From positions 41,600-69,965 of the forward strand of contig JADGJT010000088.1 of the NCBI GenBank assembly GCA_027604005.1: DNA of 28,366 nucleotides. The letters run 5' to 3'. The stretch comes from Dinochytrium kinnereticum (Eukaryota > Chytridiomycota > Chytridiomycetes > Chytridiales > Chytridiaceae). Within the stretch, counting starts at the first letter, position 1. The number at the start of each line of letters is the position of its first letter. A program made the translations under genes and the position numbers. This document shows positions 1 through 9,141 of the stretch, piece after piece. The notes beneath the pieces are model-generated. The model was not told the origin of the DNA. It did no database searches and was given only the letters and a program-made list of their open reading frames with translations.

Positions 1-15
1 TTTTTTTTTTTGCAG

Positions 16-192
16 AAAAGAGGTGGAGGTCATTTAAACTCTGGCGTGGTTGCTGCGGCCAAAACCTCATATTTGGAAGAACAAAGCCTTTTTCCATGCC
101 CCAACCCACTTCTCTGGTTAGATCAGATACGAGCAGCCAACAGAATATGCAGAGGGCCCAAAGTTCCAGATGGTTGTTTCATTTTTAAATAA
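16..192 (+). CDS. Possible 3' terminal exon of a gene truncated by the window edge
   Basis: The window opens with an 11-base T run followed by gcag, which looks like a polypyrimidine tract and splice acceptor ending at base 15. From base 16 the frame is open for 58 codons and stops with TAA at 190-192. The peptide (KRGGGHLNSGVV... to ...CFIFK) has no domain I recognise. It has no start codon of its own, so if it is real it is the last exon of a plus-strand gene lying to the left, convergent with the kinase gene. A chance open frame is the alternative. Confidence 0.35.
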   Translation, partial: KRGGGHLNSGVVAAAKTSYLEEQSLFPCPNPLLWLDQIRAANRICRGPKVPDGCFIFK

Positions 193-272
193 TTACACTT
201 GGGCGAATAGACCATCGTAACAAATGCGCAGGAATGGGGATATAACCCCCTGATGGAGATAGCGGTGAATAT

Positions 273-1744
273 TCAAATCCTCATCTCCGAAGTGTTTGTT
301 AATGTGATGCTTGGAACCCTCAAGAACACGTCAAGGCCGTGACCGGCGATGGATTTTAGCTCTAACGCGCCTCCAAAATACTTGGCGTAGATACGTGACA
401 TGGGAAGACCAAAGCCAAGTCCTAGTGTTTTTGGTGAGTAAAAAAGATTAAAGAGGTATGAAAAAGAATTGTAATAAACCGCACCTGCGATGGGACCACC
501 AACGCTGGCTTGCATGGATATGCGGGACTGGGACGCGAATATGTTGTTGTCATCGTCGAGGTCGGTTTTGGGGACGGTGGTGTAAGAGTAGTCGAAGACT
601 CTGAGCATCTCTGGCGGGTAAGGGGGGGGGCGGGTAGGTTAGACGCGACATCGATTACGCTTTTCAAAGTGATATTGACAAATACAAAAAAAAAGTAGAG
701 GGATCATGTTAACATACCATGAGTGGGGATGCCTCCACCCTGATCCCGAATCCTAATGCTGATATCTTCCTTCCCTTGCCCTATAGTAACCTCAATAACC
801 GGATGCGCAGATCTCGAAGTTCTATGACTCCACTCCACAGTCGCCCTACTAGCATTCTTCAACAACTCCATAAAAATGTACTCCAAGTGAACACTGATGT
901 ACGCGATGGATGTGTCCACATGGCCATTGAAGACGAATTCGGGACTCGTCCCGTAATGCATCTCACAGAGCTCTTGAACGTATTCGGAAGTTGATTTGAG
1001 GAGGGCTACAGGGGAGAGACGGGTGTTGACTATACCGATCCAGCCTGGGACGTCTTCCTGAAGGGCTATGTGGTGTTCGGCAAGGACTGGTGACAGAGGT
1101 TAGGAGTGGATGACGAGAGGGAGTCGTTCATACCTCGAATACCAATACGAGCGTGAATCATACCATCGAGGAACGATGCGGCGCTTTCCTTAGTCATGTA
1201 TTTTCCGCATTCTTGGAAGCCTATTCATGGTATAGTGAAGTTTTAGTGGAATGAGGTCGAGGAAGATTCACACCTTTTGCTAGTTGCGGAATAACATCTT
1301 GATGAGATGACACGAGGTCTCCAAGAGTGTCGGAGAATTCTGCCTGAGAGACCTCATCGATAGGTTGAGGAATGCTCCTCAAAATCTCAAAAGAGTCATA
1401 GTACAGCTGATAGACCTTCTTGATGTACGGATTCACTCCAACGATGAACGGAAGCTTCTGAAGAGCTGTAGAAATGAACTTTATTTAACAATGATAACGA
1501 TAAAGGCGAAAGACATGATCACCGTCTAACCTCTAACCCGCCTTGCCAACCGCTTTGGTAGCTCGTGATGCAGAAACCTCGCAGACTCAAGAGCGTTACG
1601 GGTCTTCCCAAGCTCAAGAAGGTATGAAAGGGTGACGGGAGTGATGGGCGATGAGGCCAGGTCTTCGACGGCGTTGTTTGAGGTTCTCCATGTGCTGGAG
1701 TATCGCCGGCCCCACACCAGCGCTCGCCCTGCAAACATCTGCAT
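273..1744 (-). CDS. Mitochondrial branched-chain alpha-ketoacid / pyruvate dehydrogenase kinase family protein
   Basis: This GHKL-fold kinase should phosphorylate the E1 subunit of a mitochondrial 2-oxoacid dehydrogenase and switch it off. Exons read 1744-1531, 1465-1274, 1220-1134, 1086-718, 610-485 and 421-273, giving 378 residues. The N-terminus (MQMFAGRALVWGRRYSS) is a basic, Ser-rich mitochondrial presequence. Visible motifs are the N-box ELLKNASRATVE, the G1 box DQGGGIP and the G2 box LGFGLPMSRIYAKYFGG. The segment RIGIRVLAEHH followed by TRLSP, LCEMHYG and NGHV, plus the C-terminal MRI, matches animal BCKDK better than PDK; YAKYFGG is PDK-like, so BCKDK against PDK is not settled. Introns are 47-107 nt. 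The start lies 27 nt downstream of the stop of the neighbouring same-strand cyclo-ligase gene, so the promoter must be extremely compact or lie inside that gene. Confidence 0.92.
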
Positions 1745-1771
1745 TGATTTAAGGTGTCACAATCTGTTGAA

Positions 1772-2639
1772 TTATTGAAATGTCTGTGACGGAGTCAGAA
1801 GAACGTCTGGACGCCTGTCGTGTTCGTCGGTTGGGACTTCGTCCACAAGCTGCTCGTCCAGAGCGATGGCGACGGTTGCCGGTTGTTTGTCTTGGCTGAA
1901 ATGCTGCTGGCATTGCTCGATGAAACGATCGTAGTATCTGTGGAGAGGCGTCAGATTTTACGCGGTGATGTTGAATCCGAACCCTCTTCCGTAACCAATG
2001 CGCGCTTTGGTGCGATCGAATGCAAGTCCTGGCATGATGATCACATCTAGACTCTCACTGTCCAGCGCTTTGGATAAAAATAATGGTGTAAAAGCTCTGC
2101 TGTTGGCCAATGTATCTCTTAACTTACCATTCTCCCGTGCCTCGTTAAGCAACGGCTCTGCGATCCCCATCTTGTTGAGAGGCAGACTGTTGAGATCGGC
2201 GAATGACCTGATCTTCACCATCTCCATCACGGTATCCGATACGCATCTTGGGACAAAGCAATTCACGTCTTCATACAAAGAGAAATGAGACATTCTTCTT
2301 TCTGCGCTTTCAAAATGTGCCTCTTTCCCTCACTTCTATTCAGCAGATCGTGTATTATGGCAGAAGTGGAAACCTCTGGGCCTGTTTTACTGATGTAAAC
2401 GCTCACGTTCTTTGCCTGCTGGTAGACTGGCATGGCAAAGAGCTTCTGAGCTACGGCCAGACCTATGATCATCGCGTGAATAAGGTATTAATAAGAATGA
2501 ACAGAATCCTCAGCGGGACAGAGGGAAGGAAGGACTGGGTGGACGAGGCGAACGCACTTTGACGGGTGACGCTGTCCGTGGGGACGGCTGCCAGCCTCTT
2601 TTTCATCTCTCGTCGCAGCGCTCTCTTGACTTCCTGCAT
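1772..2639 (-). CDS. MTHFS: 5-formyltetrahydrofolate cyclo-ligase (5,10-methenyltetrahydrofolate synthetase)
   Basis: The enzyme converts 5-formyl-THF to 5,10-methenyl-THF using ATP, returning the storage form of folate to one-carbon metabolism. Exons read 2639-2558, 2462-2334, 2268-2128, 2067-1983 and 1937-1772, giving 200 residues, the usual family length. Landmarks are the N-terminal KRALRREMKKRL helix, then PVYQQAKNVSVYIS, NCFVPRC, MEMVKI, and the signature MPGLAFDRTKARIGYGRG followed after an intron by YYDRF, the nucleotide and folate binding loop. The start at 2639 was chosen because the conserved helix begins there. In-frame ATGs at 2666 and 2729 would lengthen the N-terminus, and the second overlaps the divergent beta-adaptin start. 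The last exon (DRFIEQCQQH... TPSQTFQ) is confirmed by similarity rather than by a long open frame. Confidence 0.93.
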
Positions 2640-2701
2640 TTGCAAGTCACAAAATAATTTTTGCATTCCCCTCAACTCACCCAAGTGCTCGCTTGCAAGA
2701 G
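2640..2701. promoter_or_regulatory. Compact bidirectional promoter between MTHFS and beta-adaptin
   Basis: Only 62 bases separate the proposed start codons of the minus-strand cyclo-ligase and the plus-strand beta-adaptin. Any core promoter and both 5' leaders must therefore overlap this stretch or the neighbouring first exons. No TATA box or other named element is evident. The call rests on geometry alone. Confidence 0.4.
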
Positions 2702-5700
2702 ATGGCGTCGCCAGCAGCAACAAAACCAAACTTCTTCTCTACGTCCAAGAAGGGTCAGTAGCCAGCCAGAACTCAGCTTCCGCGGTTTTGCTTTCCGTTC
2801 TGCGCAATGCCGTGTACTGAAGCCACTAACGCATTGTCATGAAACTGAACCAGGGGAGAACTTTGAGCTCAGGACTGACCTTAACAGCGAGTACAAAGAG
2901 AAGCGGAAGGAAACAGTGAAGAAAGTAATTGCAAATATGACGATCGGAAAGGATGTTAGCTCCTTGTTTGCGGATGTTGTGAAGAACATGCAGACGGAGG
3001 ATCTGGAATTGAAGAAACTCGTGTACCTTTATCTCATCAACTATGCCAAGAGTCAGCCCGAGCTAGTCATTCTGGCCGTCAACACTTTTGTCAAGGTTTG
3101 AATGAAGCTTTGATAGGGCCTAGTTGTGACTTATTCTGTGCAGGACACGGATGATATCAACCCTTTGATCCGTGCTCTGGCAATCAGGACGATGGGATGT
3201 CTACGCGTGGAAAAGATCATTGACTACCTTTTGGAACCCCTGAAGAAGGGATTGAAGGTGGGACCATCATTTTGCTGAAAAGATACCTAACCTACGAGGA
3301 TCAGGATGAGGACCCATACGTTCGCAAGACTGCAGCTCTTTGTGTCGCAAAACTATTCGATTTGAACCCTGCGATTGCAATCGACAACGGCCTCATCTCC
3401 ATATTGCAGGACATGCTTTCCGACAGAAATCCGATGGTGAGTGCGAGGTCTTTTTTGCTCCCTCTCATATGGAATCAGGTTATCGCAAATGCTGTTGCGG
3501 CTTTGTCGGAGATCAACGAGACTTCTGTCAAAAGAGATATTTTTGTGCTTAGTAATTCTATTCTGATCAAACTGCTTGCGGCTTTGAACGAGTGTACTGA
3601 GTGGGGTCAGATTTGTATCTTGACATCCCTTGCCTCGTACCGGCCAGGAGATTCTCGGGAGGCAGCTGAGATTACTGAGAGGGTTGTTGCTCGGTTGCAG
3701 CATGCCAACGCTAGTGTTGTTTTGACAGCGATCCGGGTATGATCATGTCTAACTTGTAGTGTTTTATCTAATGGCGTGTTCAAGGTCTTGATGATTTACT
3801 TGAACTACGTAAACGACGAGATGGTGAAGCAGGTTATTCGAAAGATGGCGCCGCCACTCGGTATTTATTTGAGTTTGGTTTTCCTCACTAAACGCGTTGA
3901 ATTTAGTTACCCTTCTCTCTTCCGAGCCCGAAATCCAGTACGTTGCACTGAGAAACATCAATCTCATCCTCCAGAAACGCCCCGATGTCCTTAATCAGGA
4001 GATGAGGGTTTTCTTCACAAAATACAATGATCCTCCTTACGTTAAGCTGGAAAAGCTCGAAGTCATCATTAAGCTTTGCTCCGAGGCAAATATCGAGCAA
4101 GTCCTTCTCGAACTTAAGGAATACGCGTCTGAGGTCGATGTAGAATTTGTTAGGCAGTCAGTTAAGGCTATTGGGAGGTGTGCCATCAAGATTGAGTCGG
4201 CATCGGAGCGATGCGTCAATGTCTTGTTAGAGCTTATCAAAACAAAGGTCAACTACGTCGTTCAGGAGTCCATCGTTGTCATCAAGGATATCTTTAGGAA
4301 GTACCCTAACAGATACGAGGGTATCATCCCTGCGCTTTGTGAGAACCTAGAGAGTTTGGATGAGCCTGAGGCCAAGTCGTCACTGATTTGGATTATTGGG
4401 GAGTATGCCGAGAGAATAGAAAACGCCGACGAGCTTTTGGACTTTTTCATTGACAATTTTAAGGACGAGAATTCTCAGGTTAGTTAGCAGTTCCCTACTG
4501 TTTATTCAGAATCAATTGACCAAAAAATCCTTTGCTCTGATATCTCTTTTTTACCTTTTCCCGTTTATTTCTTAATAGGTTCAGCTTCAGCTCTTGACTG
4601 CTACTGTCAAGCTTTTCTTAAAAAAGCCTGGAAACGCTCAGAAAATTGTCCAGCAGATCCTCCAGAGCGCCACCGAGAAGTGCGAGAACCCTGATATTCG
4701 TGATCGAGCTTACGTTTATTGGAGACTCTTGTCCTCCAATCCACAGGCAGCAAAGGTGTGATATCTGATTATTTTCCACGTGAAGTTTCACTTTAGTTTG
4801 GCATTTTTTGTGTTTTTTTCTTGTCAATACTTACGTGCTCTTGTAGTCTATTGTTCTCGCTGAAAAGCCCCCTATCGAAGCTGATAACAACGCCGTCAGC
4901 GAGACTTTGCTTGATGAACTTATCCTTAATATTGGAAGCTTGGCGTCGGTGTATCACAAGCCCCCTGCACTCCTAGGCGGCACTATCGGAATTGATATCA
5001 TGATGAATCGCGAACCGTAAGTGTTTCTTTTTTTTTCCAGTATCTGAAAGTCACCTATAAAATTTGTCACCCTCTTTACTTAGGACTCTCGATGATGCTG
5101 AAGAGGCGGAGGGAGCGGCGAATGTTCTTAAGCAAGTCGCTGCCAGTGGGGGTAACATTGAAAACCTTCTCGATTTGGACTTTGGAGGTCCTGCTCTCGC
5201 CCCTGATCCATCACCCTCCTCTGCTGCCCCCCGCAAGACAAGCGCGATTGATGATCTGCTTGGTCTTACGGATTCAGAAGTGCCAATGGCAGTGTCGAGC
5301 ATGAGCTCATCATTTGGATCTGGTCTTAACCTCGGAGCGTCGGCTCCTGCCGTGAATAAGATTCAGCTGATATCACAAGCGGCTGGGAAGGGATTGGAGC
5401 TTCAGGGTGCTTTTGCAAAGAGGTTTGAGTTTTCAGCGTAAAAACTTTGTGGTCTAATCCATCTCTAACTTTGCTGGTATTAGGGGTTCTCTTTTCTTTG
5501 ATCTTACTTTTATCAACCATTCATCAGAACTTTTGACGGATTTTGCAATCCAGTTTAATGTTAACAGGTAAGAATTCTTCGACAGTTGTGGAATGATGAA
5601 ATCTCACATGCTCTTCAATATTGGCAGCTTTGGAATTGCACCTGCGGCGCCTCTTGGAGTTTCAAGTTTGATGCCTGGACAAACACAAAACTTTTCGCTG

Positions 5701-5865
5701 CCTTTGCTGACAAGCGGAAACGTCCAGGTGATGGATCCATACAACGCCATTCAAATTGCGTTGAAGAACAATGCTGGAATATTTTATTTTCAGGCGATGT
5801 TTCCAGAGGCATTGAAACCTACAGCAGCCACATCACCATCTGGACTCGACACGCTCCTGCTCTAA
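2702..5865 (+). CDS. AP-1/AP-2 complex beta subunit (beta-adaptin), short ear
   Basis: This is the large beta chain of a clathrin adaptor complex acting in Golgi/endosome or plasma-membrane vesicle formation. Exons read 2702-2753, 2854-3095, 3144-3257, 3305-3436, 3479-3736, 3785-3860, 3907-4478, 4579-4755, 4847-5016, 5084-5422, 5484-5567 and 5628-5865, giving 817 residues. The trunk is nearly collinear with animal beta-adaptin: [63 protein letters not shown]. The hinge carries the clathrin box LLDLD (in [12 protein letters not shown]) and a second DDLLGL motif. The ear begins [13 protein letters not shown] and its sandwich half is recognisable to NNAGIFYF. The protein then diverges and stops, without the platform subdomain. 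Animal beta-adaptins are about 940 residues and yeast Apl2 about 730. AP-1 and AP-2 cannot be told apart by eye; many fungi share one beta. Confidence 0.95.
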
Positions 5866-5918
5866 ATAAAAACGTCTCTTTTTTTGTGATTTTTTGGGCT
5901 TGTGCCTTCTTTGATGTG

Positions 5919-6989
5919 ATGAAAAAGCGTCAGAAGAGAACAACCCCCTTTGAATCCACCGCGGCTACCACGTCATGCACGCCTACACCCGTCGATACTA
6001 TCCACAGCTTTGGCCACGAATGTATTGATGAAGTATCCTCTTTCAGCGTTGGCCCTGTCGAGGACGGTGGCAGAGAACCTGACAAACCCAAGGTCGTCAT
6101 GTCCAGAGAGCTTGCGGCCTTGATGACCCGCACGCCCCCAAAGAAACCAGCCCTCACGCTTTCACCATCCACACGAGGGTCGAGGAAGCGGAAGAGGATC
6201 GATAGGAAGGATGATGAAAGGATCCCTGAGACTCTTTACGATAGTGACCAAGAGGTCCGACATGTCTCACTTTTTGACCTTCATGCTGGCGAAGCTGCTT
6301 TGGGTGGTGGAGAGAAGGTGGAGGGTTCCTCTTCGAAAATCGTTTTCGTTCCGTCTACTCCTCCACGAAGAGTCTCCGAGGTGGAAGCACCAAAATCCCC
6401 GCCTACTCCCATCATGTCGTCTTCAAGCTTGAATCGTCTTGGATCGTTCTATAGAATGGCGCAAAACCTTGACGCCGAGCCGGACCGCGTCCCCTCAACC
6501 CTGGTAGATGAGAGCACGCTGAGATCTGTCCGTGACATGGAGGCCGGGCAAACCTCTACGGTTCAACGTTCGTCAATAGTCGGAAAGTCCAACACGTCTC
6601 GTCATGGAGAGTCGAGTGAAGATGATGACGAGCAACTGGCTGTTTCTCGGTTTCTCAAGCCACTAGCAAAGCAGCTTAAGACTCTTTGTCGCCAAAAGTT
6701 TGCTTTGAGAACTCGTGTCAAAGCCTTGACATCCGACCTTGAGAACGCTAATGTTGTTATTAGACGACAGGCTCAGGCATTGAGAGATAGTGAAGGGAGG
6801 GATGAGGCTTTGAGGGAAAGGGACCGTATTATTGAGATGCAGAAAGTTGAAATTGAAATGATGAAGGGTGCTTTGGGGGCGCTGAGATCGCGCGTTGAGG
6901 ATATTACCTTTGGTAAGGAAAGGGTTGGAGGTGATGGAGATGTGCAGGCAAGTCGGTTCTGCAAAAGCTGCAAGGTCTTGCTGTATTAA
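5919..6989 (+). CDS. Hypothetical protein with basic N-terminus and C-terminal coiled coil
   Basis: This single-exon gene of 356 residues starts 53 nt after the beta-adaptin stop. The open frame extends further upstream, but that part overlaps the adaptin exon in another frame, so the ATG at 5919 (MKKRQKRTTPF) is the likely start. Residues 1-110 are Ser/Thr/Pro-rich with TPPKKP and SPSTRGSRKRKRIDRK, a plausible bipartite nuclear localisation signal. Several TP/SP sites (PSTPPRR, PKSPPTP) look like proline-directed kinase targets. An acidic SSEDDDEQ run precedes a long heptad-type helix (about residues 245-335, FLKPLAKQLKTL... ALRSRVEDI). The protein ends with a Cys pair, FCKSCKVLLY. I recognise no family. 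The composition suggests a nuclear or cytoskeletal scaffold, which is inference only. Confidence 0.75.
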   Translation: MKKRQKRTTPFESTAATTSCTPTPVDTIHSFGHECIDEVSSFSVGPVEDGGREPDKPKVVMSRELAALMTRTPPKKPALTLSPSTRGSRKRKRIDRKDDERIPETLYDSDQEVRHVSLFDLHAGEAALGGGEKVEGSSSKIVFVPSTPPRRVSEVEAPKSPPTPIMSSSSLNRLGSFYRMAQNLDAEPDRVPSTLVDESTLRSVRDMEAGQTSTVQRSSIVGKSNTSRHGESSEDDDEQLAVSRFLKPLAKQLKTLCRQKFALRTRVKALTSDLENANVVIRRQAQALRDSEGRDEALRERDRIIEMQKVEIEMMKGALGALRSRVEDITFGKERVGGDGDVQASRFCKSCKVLLY

Positions 6990-7278
6990 TGCTTGTTGTC
7001 CTTTTATGTTGAACATTTGATATGTACATTGTCAATATTAAAGTGAGACGCCTCCCTTGTTGTTGCCATGATGAGGGATACCTTGATGGGAAAGCACACG
7101 CGTGGCTGCGAGTGGATCAGAGCTCGTTTTTTAAGAACGAACGAATCCGCTGTATTTTGCCTATACGTTTCCTATCTTCTGGGACCTCCACTGTAGTAAC
7201 TATTGTTTATTTGGATCGCAACAGAAGCAGGCACCGCGCCGCATAATATTTTGATCACCCACCACTGCAACTCTATCA
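6990..7278. other. Convergent intergenic spacer
   Basis: This is the 3'-3' spacer between the coiled-coil gene and the F-box gene. It contains an AT-rich start (caatattaaag) suitable for polyadenylation. No coding exon, RNA gene or repeat was recognised. Confidence 0.5.
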
Positions 7279-7449
7279 TCATAAAAAGAGGTCGATCTCG
7301 TCATAAGGATCCATATCAAGAGCTGGCAAAGGACCAGGTTTACCGCTTTCAATCGCATCTAGGAACCTTAAACAGATGCGGTGAATTCTTGCTCGGTTTG
7401 AGGCATGCGGGGATTGATAGCAAGCAGCAAAATAACCCCTCCAGTCAAC
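7279..7449 (-). other. Short C-terminal exon of the F-box gene, revealed by splicing
   Basis: The acceptor ttttaatttag at 7450 is preceded by a T-rich tract. It joins in phase 0 to the donor aaag/gtagga at 7552 and opens a 56-codon frame to TGA at 7279-7281. The encoded WRGYFAACYQ, then RICLRFLDAIESG and DPYDEIDLFL, is a well-formed amphipathic and acidic tail, typical of the end of a protein rather than of random sequence. Confidence 0.75.
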
Positions 7450-8509
7450 CTAAATTAAAAAAAAAAAGAAGTGAAATATGGTAAAATGTTAGATTTCTCG
7501 AGCTTGGGGTAACTGCACAAGGAGGATATCAAAAGATAAAACTGGGTCCTACCTTTTTCAGCATGTTGACGTTCCCAAGAAATGACGCTGGTATCCAACC
7601 ACTTGATTCGCAAAATCCCTTCCAAATACCCTCTAACGTGGAAGCCAAAACAACTGATTTCCAAGCCTTGGAAACGCGCTCCATGACCAGCAAATCCTTA
7701 AACGAGAGATATTGCGCCACCTCCTGATGCAATTCAGATGGCAAATGTTCCAATCCTATTAAGCTTGAAGAAGTGTTTCCTGCCACATCTTTGGCTCCAG
7801 GCTCTCCATCAGAATCGTCCCACACGAAGTCCTGAAGGGACGGCAGGTATTCATCAGAAGGGCACGCATAATGCCATCCCAATCCCTTAACATACTCCAG
7901 CTGGGACATACGCTCTCCTTCATTTTCCATAATCAGGCCTTCATTCAGCGAAAAATCGGCGTGTGGAAAGTACTCCCACGTTATCCAGCCGCTGACCAAC
8001 CATGCAAAAAAGCGTCGTTGTGGGGTAGTCGAGGTATCTTCTTCCACCATGCTCTCGAAGAAAGCAGGACGGGGAGGTAGATTCTCAACGAGAGACGGGT
8101 TGATAAAGCGCTGTCCGACGACAGACCAGAGAATATCCCAGCAGGCCTCATGGAATGGGATGTTAATGTTGAAAGGTGGATCTTCAAATTCTTCAGTATC
8201 CCAGAGAAGATTCTGAGACTTGATGTATTCCTTAGTGTCCGGATGGAACGAGTGGAGGTTGCCGTAGGAGTCATCCATTGCGACAGGCAAGACATGGCCC
8301 GAGTCAAAGAGATTCACTGTGTTCCTCAAATGCTTCGCCGTTGACTTGAAAAAGGGTTTAAGCTCGGCTCTCAGCTGCACCGCCTGAGGGTCGTCATCGC
8401 TGGCTTTGGCTGGAGCCTTTTCAAGGCAGTGATCCTTGAGGAAAGCCGACATGACCTGTACCCCACATAAGAAGCATTGCCGGTAAGCCACCACCATGTT
8501 GAGGAACAA
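7279..8509 (-). CDS. F-box protein (putative SCF ubiquitin ligase substrate receptor)
   Basis: F-box proteins bridge Skp1/cullin-1 to substrates for ubiquitination. Exon 1 runs 8509-7553 and, after a 103-nt GT-AG intron (7552-7450), a short last exon 7449-7279 adds 56 residues, for 375 in total. The N-terminus has a CFLCG Cys pair. The middle has IPFHEACWDIL, reminiscent of fungal F-box proteins where a Cys knuckle and an FH-x-xCW motif precede the F-box. The F-box itself is at about residues 252-295: GLEHLPSELHQEVAQYLSF, then DLLVMERVSKAWKSVV. After the join the sequence continues NMLKKVDWRGYFAACYQ and ends DEIDLFL. Without the intron the frame ends quickly at VGPSFIF. Start alternatives are the Met at 8509 or at 8497. 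No leucine-rich or WD repeats follow, so the substrate-binding part is unknown. Confidence 0.85.
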
Positions 8510-9141
8510 AAATTTACAGGAAATGGGTGAATAGCTGAATGCTGAAGAAATGACTTTCGCGTGATCTGAGTGGGCTCATAAATCAAGATGATTAGAAGAA
8601 ACAAGTGCTTGACCCTCACGCGTTTTGGAATTTCACTCGCTTTGGTTTTTCAGAAACGCGCTTGGAATAGAGATTGGGATCCCAGTGATCCCCGTATAAT
8701 TGCTTAAAACTTTTCAAACCCCTTGTTACCGCCTTGATGTAGAGCGGGAATCTTCCTGTCATTATTGCCCACGCCAGGGCCGCATTTAACGTATTTTTAA
8801 CCACGCGTTTTTTTCTTGGACAGAAGTCCTAATGAACAATTGTCCATCAATATTCTTACAGTCCAGGAACGGTAGCAGGTTTGCGGTTGGCTTTGAAGGC
8901 ACAAATGTTCCTGATTCGTTTCCATGCCAGCTCCTTTCTTTCCTTAACAATGTGTGACGACCCTTCACAAGCGCCACTCCAATTTGTACTTCTAACGCGA
9001 AAAACGTCAGCCGCTAGCAGTCTTGTCTTCTGAAGGGAAAGACTCGACCCCCATTGCCCACGTTTTGAGAGCCTTCGGTGACGAGTAAGTGCACCGGGCT
9101 CTTAAATATCATATTTATCTGGGCCAGATTGAGATGTTGAG
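8510..9141. other. Divergent intergenic region between F-box and potassium channel genes
   Basis: About 630 bases serve as upstream region for both the minus-strand F-box gene and the plus-strand channel gene. It holds a weak minus-strand coding candidate at 8616-8977, described separately. Otherwise I see AT-rich stretches and no clear repeat or RNA gene. Confidence 0.5.
8616..8977 (-). CDS. Uncertain small minus-strand gene candidate
   Basis: Two overlapping minus-strand frames look unusually protein-like. One (8977-8786) reads ERSWHGNESGTF and PTANLLPFLDC. The other (ending 8616) reads NAALAWAIMTGRFPLYIK, then LYGDHWDPNLYSKR. They are in different frames and would need an intron; a possible donor (gtaaga) and acceptor (ttcattag) exist around 8831-8862, but that simple join does not put the second frame in phase. 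I recognise no family. It may be a small gene with an unresolved structure, a decayed gene, or chance. Confidence 0.25.

Noticed and set aside
5586..5918. Upstream extension of the coiled-coil gene into the last adaptin exon
   Set aside because: It overlaps the adaptin ear in another frame; the ear similarity fixes the coding frame there, so the later ATG is preferred.
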